Of a DNA stretch of 64,000 bases, positions 1 through 9,309 are shown one piece after another. The stretch's first letter is position 1; each line of letters begins with the position of its first letter. Both the position numbers and the translations under genes were made by a program. Under the pieces are notes generated by a model that saw nothing but the letters and a program-made list of their open reading frames with translations, did not search any database and had not been told where the DNA came from. This DNA comes from Gammaproteobacteria bacterium (lineage in GTDB: Bacteria; Pseudomonadota; Gammaproteobacteria; Pseudomonadales; Azotimanducaceae): NCBI GenBank assembly GCA_009841635.1, contig VXLJ01000007.1:104071-168070 (forward strand). Direction: 5' to 3'.

Positions 1-83
1 GTATGTTTCGTTCAGAAGAAGGTCGAGAAGGTTCGGCGGCGTTTCGTGAAAAACGTAAAGCGTCCTGGATTCCCCAAGAATAA
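1..83 (+). CDS. Enoyl-CoA hydratase/isomerase family protein, C-terminal end only
   Basis: The window opens inside a gene whose last 26 or so codons read to a TAA at 81-83. The visible tail (EGREGSAAFREKR, then W-I-P-Q-E) is the usual end of crotonase-fold enoyl-CoA hydratases. It should take part in hydration of enoyl-CoA thioesters, but the catalytic part lies outside the window. The family call rests on this tail alone. It is followed by a hairpin terminator. Confidence 0.6.
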   Translation, partial: MFRSEEGREGSAAFREKRKASWIPQE

Positions 84-86
84 TCG

Positions 87-122
87 GCAAAAATAAAACC
101 GCGCAGGCTATGCTGCGCGGTT
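87..122 (-). terminator. Rho-independent terminator, probably bidirectional
   Basis: A perfect 10-bp stem (AACCGCGCAG at 97-106, CTGCGCGGTT at 113-122) has a 6-nt loop. Read on the minus strand it is followed by a T-rich run (complement of the A-rich 89-98), as expected of an intrinsic terminator for the LLM gene that ends at 193. On the plus strand the T-tract is weaker and later (about 131-135), so it may also end the hydratase transcript. Confidence 0.8.
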
Positions 123-192
123 AGTTCAGGTTTTTATCGCGTCAATCGAATCTTCGCAAATCTCTTGCTTGCGTTGCAATTCATCGATCACA

Positions 193-1101
193 CTAGTCAA
201 ATGCCGGGAAGATTTCCTCGTTGAGTTCTGCGTAACGATCAGGTCGTTGCTGAATCGACTGCAACATGAACTCTTCCGTTCCGGCGTTAATGTAGTCCGC
301 ACAGCGGTCAATCACGTATTGTGGTGGACCGATCATTAAATGATCTCGACCGCCACGAAGCTGTTTCGCGCGTTCTTCGTCCCTTTCGATGCGCATAGGC
401 ACATGAGCCGACATCTTGATCTCGCTCGGATCACGCCCAACCGCCTCGCAATGGCGATGGAGAACCTCCTTTTTATGGCTGACATCACTCGGACTGACAC
501 CAACTAGATTGCAAATATCGGCATACTTAGCGGCCGTGCGCAATGTGCGCTTCTCGCCGTTACCACCAACCATGATCGGAATCCGACCCTTCACGCCTTT
601 CGGTTCGAAAGGTGCGGACTTTAGTTGGTAATACTTGCCGTTGTAGTCGAACATGCCGTCAGTCGTGAAAAGTTGTTTCACCAGCTCGCATGCTTCCTCG
701 AGCCGATCAGAGCGTTCTCGCATCGACGGAAATTCCCAACCATAGGCCTGGTGCTCTCTAACGTTCCAACCTGCGCCTATGCAGTACTGAGCACGTCCAC
801 CGGAGATTTCGTCCATCGTGGCAATCATCTTGGCCATTAACGCAGGATTTCTATAGGTATTACCCGCCACCAAGACGCCCAACTTGAGGCGAGTCGTCAC
901 CGCTGCCGCAGCGGCCATCAAGGTTATGCCTTCTAAAGTCGGTAGCGTATCGGACTCGCGAACTTCGTCAGTATGGCTCCAGGGAGGAACAAAATGGTCG
1001 TAGAAATAAACGCTTTCCCAACGTCCCTGTTCCATCGTGTTCAGGACAGAAACGATATCGTTCCATGATGTTTGCTGGTTATACAATTGTGATGAAAACA
1101 C
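193..1101 (-). CDS. LLM class F420/flavin-dependent oxidoreductase
   Basis: A 302-residue bacterial-luciferase-fold (TIM-barrel) oxidoreductase. Family hallmarks are visible: a Y-x-D-H-F segment near residue 35, the KLGVLVAGN strand, the GRAQYCIGAGW segment, and PIMVGGNGEKRTLR, which resembles the cofactor phosphate-binding region. The start is a GTG at 1101 preceded by a strong AAGGAG seven bases upstream. It is clearly paralogous to the LLM gene at 25223-26143 (shared YGWEF, S-M-x-E-R, NGKYYQL). It is divergent from the nitronate monooxygenase across 57 bp and may share regulation with it. F420 versus FMN use and substrate cannot be told from sequence. Confidence 0.85.
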   Translation of the reverse strand: MFSSQLYNQQTSWNDIVSVLNTMEQGRWESVYFYDHFVPPWSHTDEVRESDTLPTLEGITLMAAAAAVTTRLKLGVLVAGNTYRNPALMAKMIATMDEISGGRAQYCIGAGWNVREHQAYGWEFPSMRERSDRLEEACELVKQLFTTDGMFDYNGKYYQLKSAPFEPKGVKGRIPIMVGGNGEKRTLRTAAKYADICNLVGVSPSDVSHKKEVLHRHCEAVGRDPSEIKMSAHVPMRIERDEERAKQLRGGRDHLMIGPPQYVIDRCADYINAGTEEFMLQSIQQRPDRYAELNEEIFPAFD

Positions 1102-1158
1102 TGTTTTCTCCTTAGTTTTCGATAGAAAGAATACCTACACCTTTTCAACGAGGTCTAC

Positions 1159-2286
1159 ATGAAGTCCAAAATCTGCGATCTACTCGATATCGAATTTCCA
1201 CTCGTGGCTTTTACACATTGCCGCGACGTGGTCGTAGAGGTTTCGAAGGCAGGTGGCTTAGGTGTTCTAGGCGCGGCAGGACATAGTGCTGAATCACTGG
1301 AATTCCAGCTCAGTTGGATTGATGAGCGCATTGAAGGCATGCCTTATGGCGTTGATTTGATCGCACCAACTAGCATCGCGATCACGGACGACACCACCCC
1401 AAAAGAAACGCTGGACATGGTGCCCGAGGGACATCGCGACTATGCTCGCAACATCCTTGCACAACACAACATCGATACAGGGGGGTTGTATCAAGGACAA
1501 GTAGGCGGTGGCGGCGGTTTCCTGACTAAAGGGCGCGCTACCAACATCATTGATGTCGCGTTTTCACATCCAATTAAGCTCATTGCCAACGCACTGGGCG
1601 TGCCGCCTCGCTACATGATTGAGATGAGCAAAGAACGTGGCGTGATTGCCGCTGCCCTTGTGGGTGCAAAAGAACATGCCGTTAAGCAAGTCGAAGCTGG
1701 CGTAGAGGTTTTGGTCGTTGCTGGCACTGAAGCTGGTGGACATTGCGGTGAAGTTTCAACCATGGTGTTAGTGCCGGAAGTTGCTGAAGCCGTAAAAGAT
1801 TCGGATGTTGCCATTCTCGCCGCTGGCGGCATCGTTACGGGCCGGCAAATGGCGGCTGCCATGGCCATGGGCGCAGACGGTGCTTGGACCGGTTCAGTAT
1901 GGCTTACGACCATTGAAGCAGAAACGTCGCCAGTTATCAAAGAAAAGTATGTCGCAGCTAGTTCACGGCAAACTGTACGTTCAAAATACCGCACCGGCAA
2001 ATATTCCCGTCAACTTAGGTCACCGTGGACCGATGCATGGGAATCTGAAGAAGCGCCGGAAGCATTACCCATGCCGCTGCAATCGTTGGTCTCAGAAGCG
2101 CCGCTAGCGCGCGTCACAAAACTGGCTGAAGGTGGTCACGAAGGTGCACGCCATCTCGCGACATCGTTTGTAGGACAAGGCGTAGGTCTCATGAACTCAA
2201 TTCAATCGACCCGCGATGTGGTTTATGGGTTCAAGGAAGACTATCTCAGCGCGACAGATCGGCTTTTGTCGACGGTCGAAGAGTAG
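1159..2286 (+). CDS. Nitronate monooxygenase family protein (2-nitropropane dioxygenase-like)
   Basis: A 375-residue FMN-dependent TIM-barrel enzyme. The segment GTEAGGHCGE near residues 189-198 carries the family's conserved His (H195), and AAGGIVTGRQ near 230 matches the FMN phosphate-binding glycine motif. Members oxidise alkyl nitronates, but many genomic homologues probably act as general FMN oxidoreductases. ATG start at 1159 with an ACGAGG-like ribosome-binding site. A glycine-rich stretch (QVGGGGGF, about 114-121) precedes the FMN region. It is divergent from the LLM gene and convergent with the amine oxidase. Confidence 0.85.
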   Translation: MKSKICDLLDIEFPLVAFTHCRDVVVEVSKAGGLGVLGAAGHSAESLEFQLSWIDERIEGMPYGVDLIAPTSIAITDDTTPKETLDMVPEGHRDYARNILAQHNIDTGGLYQGQVGGGGGFLTKGRATNIIDVAFSHPIKLIANALGVPPRYMIEMSKERGVIAAALVGAKEHAVKQVEAGVEVLVVAGTEAGGHCGEVSTMVLVPEVAEAVKDSDVAILAAGGIVTGRQMAAAMAMGADGAWTGSVWLTTIEAETSPVIKEKYVAASSRQTVRSKYRTGKYSRQLRSPWTDAWESEEAPEALPMPLQSLVSEAPLARVTKLAEGGHEGARHLATSFVGQGVGLMNSIQSTRDVVYGFKEDYLSATDRLLSTVEE

Positions 2287-2342
2287 CGCTCGACAGAAAC
2301 CGTGGGGGCGTCCTGCACTACTAAGAAGTAGCGCACCTAGCC

Positions 2343-4265
2343 CTAAACTTGGTGTTTTGCGTGACCTGGTAAATTGATTGCCGGATTACGGTCGAAAAAG
2401 CCAACCGGATGCAACGTAAATCCCGTGTATTCCACAGGCATCACCGGCCAATCTTCAGGTCTTGGTACATGAGTCACACCACACGTGTGCCAAAGGACAA
2501 TGTCCGTCTTCTCAATGTTGCGATCTTGCTCCGTCCAAAAAGGCAAACCATCACCTTCACCTAAATGCGGATATTCACCGGCAGCGCATAGTTCGCTATC
2601 GTCGTAGGGCGTGACCCAAAGGTTGTGTTTCGCAAAACCCGCCCGTTTTGCCATTTGCGAACCTTCCCGAGCGAACATCGTTTGGATCGCATGTGGACTC
2701 AATCGATAGCCAACCGAATTACCAAGTCGATTCTTAACTTGGTCATTCACGACTTTCCAAGATCGCGCCTTCGTCGTGTCGGCGTTTCGTTTTGCGTCAG
2801 ATTCAGTCCGTAATAACGTTGCCCGTGCCGCAAACGCGGTTCCGTCCGGATTTACTTCACTAATAGGCTCAGCTTCTGTATTCACTTCGTACACAGAATT
2901 CATGGTGCCATCAAGTTCGAAATCGAGACGAAAACAAAAGAGATGCTGGTGAATCGGCGAAGCAACATTAGGCGCGACTAATGGTGCAAACTCACTTCGC
3001 TCTTCCCCATCTGCAATGGCGGAAACGCCAACAATGCCTGTCAGCTTCACCTCCATTTGAATGGTGCCATCCAAGTAGAGATACCAATAAAAGCCGTATT
3101 CGTAATTGCCAACAGTATGGAAGGTGCTCACTACCAACCGTCTGGACCGTCTTACCTCATCGCTCTTTGAGTGGCCGTTGTAGTGTTTCCACAGCACACC
3201 GTAATCCTCTTCATGGATGCAAATAGCACGTTCTACCAATCGAGCCGTGCCGTCAGGCTTGACGCAAACATGATCAAGATAGTGGATTTCACCTAAGCAA
3301 TCACAGCCTCGGTTAAGCGAATTGACGCAATTGCCAAGGCTTGCCTCCCCTGCGTCAAGTACATGTTTCCAGCTATGCATCGGATCGGTATCGCCATAGG
3401 GCACAACCATATCCGACAGCGCCGCCCGATGTAAAACCGACCGAATTGATCCTTGATCCTCATAACCTAACTGGTGCAACACAAGCCCATGAACGGGATG
3501 AACGGTCACCCGAAACTGCCAGTTTTGCCACTTGATAGCGTTCCCACGCACCGTGAAACCAGGTCCATCTGGTTGGGTGATCGAGATGGTTTTGGGCGCT
3601 TCCCGAAGCTGCTTAAAGTCTTGATTCGTGTAACGACCACTCTCTGTTGGTATAGGAACGACGCCGTGATCTTCTAAATGGGCGACTTTGCCTTCAGTCA
3701 AATCGACGTGCGCGATCAAGCCTTGAATTGGATGCGCATAACCATTGTCAGAGCCATCTTCTCGATGAAATGCAATTGCCCGATTAGCTCGATGACCTTG
3801 CGGGATCGATGGATGCTGGTAACCACCCGCCGGCCACGGGTCGAGTTGAACGTGCGTGAAATCCTGAATGCCGCGCTTACGAACCGCTTCTTGCCAGCCA
3901 GGATCCGATTTCGTGATTTCGACTGCAGTCATGTAATCGACAAAACCAATTGGTGCTTGCCCATTTGCAATTCGATCGATTGCCACCTCACCCGTGGTCA
4001 GGTTAACCGTCGCATTGAACCCACCATCAAGCGCGTCTTTTGTGGGATAGTCTGTGCCATCGAATCGCAGTATTCGTGCGTATTTATCGCCTGAAGCGTA
4101 TGAATGTAAGAACGATTTAGCTGGCTCCACCAATCGAACCGAACAAAATGCGGCTTTTTCCCCAAGTTGCGACTTTATGAGCTGTGCACCTGCTTCTATC
4201 TCATTGGGTGTCAAAGGGCTAAGCGGGTGAATGTCACTTGCAACTGCGGTATCTTGTTCGAGCAT
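2343..4265 (-). CDS. Primary-amine oxidase, copper/topaquinone type
   Basis: A 640-residue copper amine oxidase, close to the usual family length. All catalytic landmarks are present. The topaquinone precursor is Y388 in VGNYEY, the catalytic-base Asp is D304 in LDAGE, and the copper ligands are H439 and H441 (IHQH) plus H599 (GVTHVPRPEDWPVMP). It oxidatively deaminates primary amines to aldehyde, ammonia and hydrogen peroxide. The N-terminus has no signal peptide, which suggests a cytoplasmic enzyme, unlike periplasmic E. coli TynA. It is convergent with the nitronate monooxygenase. Confidence 0.95.
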   Translation of the reverse strand: MLEQDTAVASDIHPLSPLTPNEIEAGAQLIKSQLGEKAAFCSVRLVEPAKSFLHSYASGDKYARILRFDGTDYPTKDALDGGFNATVNLTTGEVAIDRIANGQAPIGFVDYMTAVEITKSDPGWQEAVRKRGIQDFTHVQLDPWPAGGYQHPSIPQGHRANRAIAFHREDGSDNGYAHPIQGLIAHVDLTEGKVAHLEDHGVVPIPTESGRYTNQDFKQLREAPKTISITQPDGPGFTVRGNAIKWQNWQFRVTVHPVHGLVLHQLGYEDQGSIRSVLHRAALSDMVVPYGDTDPMHSWKHVLDAGEASLGNCVNSLNRGCDCLGEIHYLDHVCVKPDGTARLVERAICIHEEDYGVLWKHYNGHSKSDEVRRSRRLVVSTFHTVGNYEYGFYWYLYLDGTIQMEVKLTGIVGVSAIADGEERSEFAPLVAPNVASPIHQHLFCFRLDFELDGTMNSVYEVNTEAEPISEVNPDGTAFAARATLLRTESDAKRNADTTKARSWKVVNDQVKNRLGNSVGYRLSPHAIQTMFAREGSQMAKRAGFAKHNLWVTPYDDSELCAAGEYPHLGEGDGLPFWTEQDRNIEKTDIVLWHTCGVTHVPRPEDWPVMPVEYTGFTLHPVGFFDRNPAINLPGHAKHQV

Positions 4266-4423
4266 GGGCTTATGTGAACTCCTAAAACGGCAACAAGACC
4301 AACCACCGAGCTTTCAGTTCGGTTTCGGCAAATTATGAAGCAGGATAGATAAAGACTCTCTTCGCCCAGCGTTAATTAGGTTAATTAGCTTGCACAGAAA
4401 AAGCTATGCGGCACTTGCTTGCA

Positions 4424-5320
4424 TCATGCATGTATTCGTGCTTGAGCAATCAAGTAAATTCCGTCGTTTGGATGCTTTAGCGTGCCAATCGAGAGTATGG
4501 ACTTTAGAGCTGGCGAGACATCATCTAGTGCTGCGCTTAAGTTCATGTATGGCACAGTGCTGCGGATTTGATCATCCGCGTCTGCCCACTTCCCTAGACC
4601 TATTCGGCGCAGGCGCTCTGTATTGTCAATAGGGACAAGCATAGAAATAGTGTCATCACCCAACTCAGGAAACTTAGAACCGTTCATAATGTTTGACGAC
4701 GGCAGACACTCACTCATGACTCGAAACCGAATTTTTGTAGATGCACCATCCACTTTTCGTGTGGCGGCAAATCGACTTTGGATTTCGTCGGCAGACATAT
4801 CTTCAAAGTACGTTTCTAACTCGATTAGGTTTGTCGAATCACGATTGTGAAATATCTGCGAAGCAGCTCGAATAAGTAGATCCTTAGTTGAAATTGTTTC
4901 AAAGAATGCGCCATTGACTAAACACACTTTCGTTTTCGGTGACGGTTTTTGGCGTTTTCGACCAACGACCAAGTAATACACGTCACGTTGTTCGCTTTCA
5001 TCAAACGATTCACCAGCTTCTCGAAGTTGATCTTGAACTTTCTTGCTCAATATCCCCATTGGTTTTCTAGCCATTGGTATCGTAGAGTTGAACGACGATA
5101 CGGTCATGGCGCCAGCAGTTTTTAGTTCTATGAACTCCCCTCCTGGGAGATCAGCGAATGGGTCGTAACGCAGCACAAGATCAGGAAATGTGCCAGTACC
5201 GGTACTTCTCGCTGCGAAGAAAGAATCAGGAAAATCAAATTGTTCGAGGTTTTGGAATTGAGGGAAATATCCTCGACGGTCCAATATTGCCCCGAAAAAG
5301 TGATATATAGATGAGTGCAT
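4424..5320 (-). CDS. Putative type II restriction endonuclease (PD-(D/E)xK type), family not recognised
   Basis: A 298-residue protein that I do not recognise by family. A PD-(D/E)xK-like nuclease core is visible: F-P-D at residues 45-47 and E-L-K at 65-67 (candidate catalytic D47, E65, K67), after a short helical N-terminus. It lies 114 bp downstream of a beta-class DNA methyltransferase gene on the same strand, the normal arrangement of a type II restriction-modification pair. ATG at 5320 with a GAGG ribosome-binding site. No internal stop interrupts it, although the neighbouring methyltransferase is broken. The nuclease call is inference from motif plus context. Confidence 0.55.
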   Translation of the reverse strand: MHSSIYHFFGAILDRRGYFPQFQNLEQFDFPDSFFAARSTGTGTFPDLVLRYDPFADLPGGEFIELKTAGAMTVSSFNSTIPMARKPMGILSKKVQDQLREAGESFDESEQRDVYYLVVGRKRQKPSPKTKVCLVNGAFFETISTKDLLIRAASQIFHNRDSTNLIELETYFEDMSADEIQSRFAATRKVDGASTKIRFRVMSECLPSSNIMNGSKFPELGDDTISMLVPIDNTERLRRIGLGKWADADDQIRSTVPYMNLSAALDDVSPALKSILSIGTLKHPNDGIYLIAQARIHA

Positions 5321-5434
5321 AAACTAATGCCTCAATGACCTGAATCTGCAGCTCCGGCGTGGTTGAATGGTGGCAATCTTGAGTTTGTTATTGAGAACGG
5401 TTTTTGATGCCTAGTCTGGTCATAGCTGAGAAAA

Positions 5435-6370
5435 CTAAGGAGAGCACGCAGCACTCGACAACTTCGCTGATTTACTCGATGTCTTGCAGTCCTGGGTCGG
5501 ATTAACGTGTGGCCATATTTCGTCTAGATTTGGTGTGTGGCAATAGTCCTCTCTAAAACGATCGACCGAATCGCTGTCTCTTAATTTGGCAAGCCTGGAC
5601 TCAATTACGTCGCAATTGATTTGGTCTATTTCTATCGCGACAGACTCCCGGCGCAGTTGATCGGCAACTATCGACGTTGTGCCAGAACCCGCAAACGGAT
5701 CTAAAACTCTCATACCAGGCATGGTCGAACTCAAAATGATTCGAGTTAGGAGAGCTACGGGTGATTGCTGTTTATGCAAGCGCGAGCCGTCCTTATCTCT
5801 AAGTGCTTCATCGCCAGCGAAATAACCGGAGGTTAGTTCACGAATGTCGTCTCATATGTCTGTTACATATATCCCGTTTGAGTGTGGCTTGTAGCCAGCT
5901 GGCAATTTAGGTGAAATTCGCAATCTATTGAAAGCGGCGGGCCGTGAACCTTTGGTAGCAAACGCAATGATTTGAAATGCCTTTCCGTAGCGACTTCGGC
6001 CAGGTACGGCGGACGTGAGTTTTTTCCAGATGATCAGATTTTGAAATTTCCAACCCGTCTCTCGAAGCACCCTAAGTACAGCCTCGGTGTTTTTCTCACG
6101 TTGCATGAAGTAGATACAGCCACCTTCAATCGTTTGTTCAAACACATTAGCACAAACATCTGACATGAAGGACCAATAGGCGGAATCTGACATTGAGTCA
6201 TCGTGATTACGATAGGTTTTGCCTTGATTGAATGGCGGGTCTAGAAATGTCAGTGCAAAATCCTGAGCCTGATTCGACTCGTCGCGAAGCCAATCGACGC
6301 AATTCGCGCACGCTACTTGAAATTGAGGTCGATCCCTAACTAAGTGTTTCTTTTTGACCTGTCGTTGCAT
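5435..6370 (-). pseudogene. DNA methyltransferase (beta class, N4/N6 MTase) interrupted by an in-frame TGA
   Basis: One reading frame from ATG at 6370 to the stop at 5435 encodes a complete approximately 311-residue amino-methyltransferase, except for TGA at 5854-5852 (codon 173). The part before the stop holds catalytic motif IV (DPPF, residues 44-47). The part after it continues in the same frame with D-D-I-R-E-L-T-S-G-Y-F and then the AdoMet-binding FAGSGT (226-231). This order, DPPF before FxGxG, defines the beta class, and DPPF suggests N6-adenine. In related enzymes a Trp commonly precedes D-D-I-R-E-L, so TGG to TGA is the simplest explanation. Without readthrough the product lacks the AdoMet site. 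Confidence 0.85.
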
Positions 6371-6683
6371 AGAGTATGTTGAATAAGCCAGCTAACACTT
6401 CATGAGCAGAAAATTCTAGAAGCAAATCAAGCGAATACAGAATTTGATTAACCGATTGAATTACTCGTGTGAAAACCAGTTGGCCTATCGCCGCTTACAC
6501 CAGTAAATATCTGATTAGTATGGTGCGCCATCCGTAGCGCGATAGCGAGATTTCACCTGCCTTCGTCCTGAAAGCACTCGCCGCCACTTAAAACTAAGAA
6601 CTCATGCTTGTAAGGCCGATGACGGTAGAGGCATCGAGATTCCCGTCGCTATTCAGTTTTCTCCAAATAAACGCATCGTAAGG
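6371..6683. other. Gene-free interval between the methyltransferase and the GMC oxidoreductase
   Basis: About 310 bp with no convincing reading frame, hairpin terminator or RNA gene. It should hold the promoter of the minus-strand methyltransferase. Near 6611-6680 one plus-strand frame reads like protein for about 25 codons, but it has no start, no upstream extension and no family I recognise. Confidence 0.5.
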
Positions 6684-8285
6684 TTATGCCGCTTGGTCTT
6701 CTAGAATCATGTGACTACCCTTTTCAGCAATCATGATTGTTGGTGCATTGGTGTTGCCAGATACTAACGTCGGCATGATTGAGGCGTCGATCACGCGTAA
6801 CCTATTGACGCCGTGGACGCGCAATCGTTCGTCAACCACGGCATCAGAATCGCTACCCATCTTGCAAGTACCTATGGGATGGTAAACGGTACCGCCCGTA
6901 TGCCGACAATAGGTTAGAAGATCTTCGTCCGATTCACCCAACCCCGCTGGATAGAGTTCGCGCTCTACATACTTGGACATGGCGTTGGTGCGACCCAATT
7001 CCTGTGCAAAGCGCATTCCGCTAATCAATGCTTGACGGTCAACTTCCTCGGATAGGAAATTGGGTCTAATAGCAGGTCCCGCGTCTGTGCGCTTGTTCTT
7101 GATATGAATCGAGCCACGGCTTTCGGGTCGCAATTGGCAGACGGAGAGTGTCATACCAGGCTCGTCATCTAACTGTATGCGACGTGCACCGCGTTTATAG
7201 CTGGCGTGAGCAAAGTGGAACTGCACGTCCGGGGTTTCCAAATCGTCCCGCGATTTAATGAAACCATGGGCAATGCCTGCGGTAAACGTCATAGCACCAC
7301 GTCGTGCGACTAACCATTTCAATGCTTCTACAACTCGTGGCACGCCGCGCGTTTTAGCATTCAACGAATCACTATCTTTCACGCGCCATGACACACTTGC
7401 GGCATAGTGGTCGCGGTAGTTTTCACCTACTCCTGGCAGCTCATGCACAAGATCAATATCGTGCGTCGCCAACAAATCCTTTTGGCCAATACCAGATAAC
7501 TCTAGGATTTGAGGCGATTGGACGGCACCCGCACATAGCACTACTTCCTTGCGTGCTCGCGCCTCGCGAACATTGCTCGACCCCACCTTAAAACGAACGC
7601 CTACGGCAGTTTTATCTTCAAAAACGACACTCTGACATAGTGCTTTCGTCTGGATGGTTAAGTTGCTGCGCCCACGAATTGGATCAATGAATGCGCGCGC
7701 GGTGCTAAATCGTCTACCTCTTTTTTGTGTGACTTGGTAAATACCAAAACCGTCTTGTTTTTCGCCGTTGTAATCAGGGTTATGCTCGTAGCCAAGTTCT
7801 TCTCCTCCTTGAATGTATGCATCAAGCAAGGGATGGTTTTCGATCATGTCAGCGACGTTGAGTTCGCCTGAATCGCCATGAAATTCATCGATGCCACGCT
7901 CGAAAGATTCCGACTTTTTGAAGTAAGGCAGAATTTCGTCATATGACCAACCTTGATTTCCTAGCTGTGACCAAAGATCGTAGTCGTGCGCTTGGCCTCG
8001 GACGTAGAGCATGCCATTAATCGAGCTTGATCCGCCAAGAACTTTGCCGCGCGGGATAGGAATCTGTCGGTTGTTGGTGTTTTCCTCGGGTTCCGTTGCG
8101 AAGCACCAATTGACGCTCGGACGATCGATCAGGTACCAAAATCCAGCTGGAATATGAATCATTGGATTCCAGTCTCGGCCACCGGCCTCAAGCAATAGAA
8201 CGGTGTTATGACTGTCCCGCGAAAGTCGATTCGCAACCACACAGCCAGCCGAGCCAGCGCCGACAACGATGTAATCAAATTCCAA
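6684..8285 (-). CDS. GMC family oxidoreductase (choline dehydrogenase-like)
   Basis: A 533-residue FAD-dependent glucose-methanol-choline oxidoreductase. The N-terminal dinucleotide fold is VVGAGSAG (residues 7-14), followed by [14 protein letters not shown]. The C-terminal segment [10 protein letters not shown] and then [14 protein letters not shown] hold the usual catalytic His/Asn region. It oxidises an alcohol to an aldehyde or ketone and passes electrons to a quinone or other acceptor. The sequence resembles BetA, but no betaine genes are nearby, so choline is not implied. Start is TTG at 8285 with an AAGGGA site; it lies 11 bp downstream of the aldolase gene and is probably co-transcribed with it. 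Confidence 0.9.
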   Translation of the reverse strand: MEFDYIVVGAGSAGCVVANRLSRDSHNTVLLLEAGGRDWNPMIHIPAGFWYLIDRPSVNWCFATEPEENTNNRQIPIPRGKVLGGSSSINGMLYVRGQAHDYDLWSQLGNQGWSYDEILPYFKKSESFERGIDEFHGDSGELNVADMIENHPLLDAYIQGGEELGYEHNPDYNGEKQDGFGIYQVTQKRGRRFSTARAFIDPIRGRSNLTIQTKALCQSVVFEDKTAVGVRFKVGSSNVREARARKEVVLCAGAVQSPQILELSGIGQKDLLATHDIDLVHELPGVGENYRDHYAASVSWRVKDSDSLNAKTRGVPRVVEALKWLVARRGAMTFTAGIAHGFIKSRDDLETPDVQFHFAHASYKRGARRIQLDDEPGMTLSVCQLRPESRGSIHIKNKRTDAGPAIRPNFLSEEVDRQALISGMRFAQELGRTNAMSKYVERELYPAGLGESDEDLLTYCRHTGGTVYHPIGTCKMGSDSDAVVDERLRVHGVNRLRVIDASIMPTLVSGNTNAPTIMIAEKGSHMILEDQAA

Positions 8286-8296
8286 TTTCGTATCCC

Positions 8297-9235
8297 TTAT
8301 GTAGCTGATGCGGCAGCTATACCACCAATCGCGGAATCCAGCGCATTCGTAAATTCCTCATTCGATTGCTGCACTCGTAAATGTTCGGTCAGCGCACGCG
8401 AGAAACTAGCGATCATATTCGAATTGCTGGTAAGGCGTGCATTCGATTCTTCCTGTGAATAACCACCTGATAGAGCAGCAACACGCAACACGCTCGGATG
8501 ATCTGAAAATTCGTGATAGAACCCTGAAGTTTCTGGTAACGTCAATTTGAACACGATGGCATCACCAGGTTCTAATGTATCTAATCCTTGGCGCAATTCC
8601 GTTCGCAGTTTCGACTCGCACTCGGCTTTGTCTGCTGCATGAATGTCAATTTCGGGTTCAACGATAGGTACGAGTCCGGCGGCTAGGATTTGTCTTGCGT
8701 AATCGAATTGTTGCTCAACAATTGCCTGAATGCCTGCCGAGTTGCTTGAGTGAATGACGGAGCGCATTTTGGTTCCAAACATCTCCAAATCACGTGCTTC
8801 CTGCAAGCGAGCGTCTAAATCGTCGGCAAAAGGCTTCATCAATTGAACGCCGTCGCTTTCATCGGCAAGGCCTTTATCAACCTTAAGAAATGGCAAAATC
8901 CCTTTTTGTTGCCAAAGGTACCTACTCGTTGGTACGTCTTCAACATCTCGTTGCATCGTGCCTTCAAACAAAATCGCCCCTAGAATGCGTGGCCGATTGA
9001 AAGCTTCGTCTTTCATGATTCGTACACGCATCTCATGTACCACATCGAACATTTCATCGTCGTTCGAATACGCATCGTTTGAAACGCCGTACCGCTCAAG
9101 TGCTTTAGGAGTGCTCCCACCACTTTGATCGAGCGCAGCAATGAACCCAGATCCGCCGCGCATGAGGTCTACTCGTTGGTCGCTCACCAGTTTCTCATAT
9201 AGTAGGTCGCCAGCGATTTTACGAACGCCAAGCAC
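8297..9235 (-). CDS. Class I fructose-bisphosphate aldolase (FdaB-like)
   Basis: The N-terminal signature GFIAALDQSGGSTPKALERYG and the Schiff-base lysine segment AIVFKLTLPE identify the single-domain class I aldolase known from staphylococci. It cleaves fructose 1,6-bisphosphate or catalyses the reverse reaction without a metal. The longest frame starts at a GTG (9235) with no clear ribosome-binding site. An in-frame GTG at 9187 would give 296 residues, the usual family length, and is the likelier start. It is the first gene of a pair with the GMC oxidoreductase and divergent from the carbonic anhydrase. Confidence 0.85.
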   Translation of the reverse strand: MLGVRKIAGDLLYEKLVSDQRVDLMRGGSGFIAALDQSGGSTPKALERYGVSNDAYSNDDEMFDVVHEMRVRIMKDEAFNRPRILGAILFEGTMQRDVEDVPTSRYLWQQKGILPFLKVDKGLADESDGVQLMKPFADDLDARLQEARDLEMFGTKMRSVIHSSNSAGIQAIVEQQFDYARQILAAGLVPIVEPEIDIHAADKAECESKLRTELRQGLDTLEPGDAIVFKLTLPETSGFYHEFSDHPSVLRVAALSGGYSQEESNARLTSNSNMIASFSRALTEHLRVQQSNEEFTNALDSAIGGIAAASAT

Positions 9236-9277
9236 TAATATTTACGCACAATTTGTGCCCAAAATGACGAATAAACT

Positions 9278-9308
9278 CCCGATGAGTTTTAAAAAACTCG
9301 ATATCGGG
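9278..9308 (+). promoter_or_regulatory. Strong hairpin/palindrome directly before the carbonic anhydrase start
   Basis: An inner perfect stem GAGTTTT (9284-9290) / AAAACTC (9293-9299) is stacked on an outer stem CCCGAT (9278-9283) / ATCGGG (9303-9308) with a 3-nt bulge. It ends one base before the ATG at 9310 and leaves no free Shine-Dalgarno. It could be an operator for the divergent aldolase and carbonic anhydrase genes, or a leader hairpin that controls translation of the latter. Confidence 0.5.
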
Positions 9309-9309
9309 T

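Noticed and set aside
2625-4094. Several plus-strand open frames of 60-138 codons inside the amine oxidase gene
   Set aside because: They lie antisense to a protein with all catalytic residues, have no ribosome-binding sites and look compositionally like reverse translations.
4424-6370. A mobile defence island around the restriction-modification genes
   Set aside because: No integrase, transposase, tRNA or flanking direct repeat is visible on either side.
6600-6680. Short protein-like stretch in the gene-free interval before the GMC gene
   Set aside because: About 25 codons, bounded by stops, without start or recognisable family; too short to call a gene remnant.
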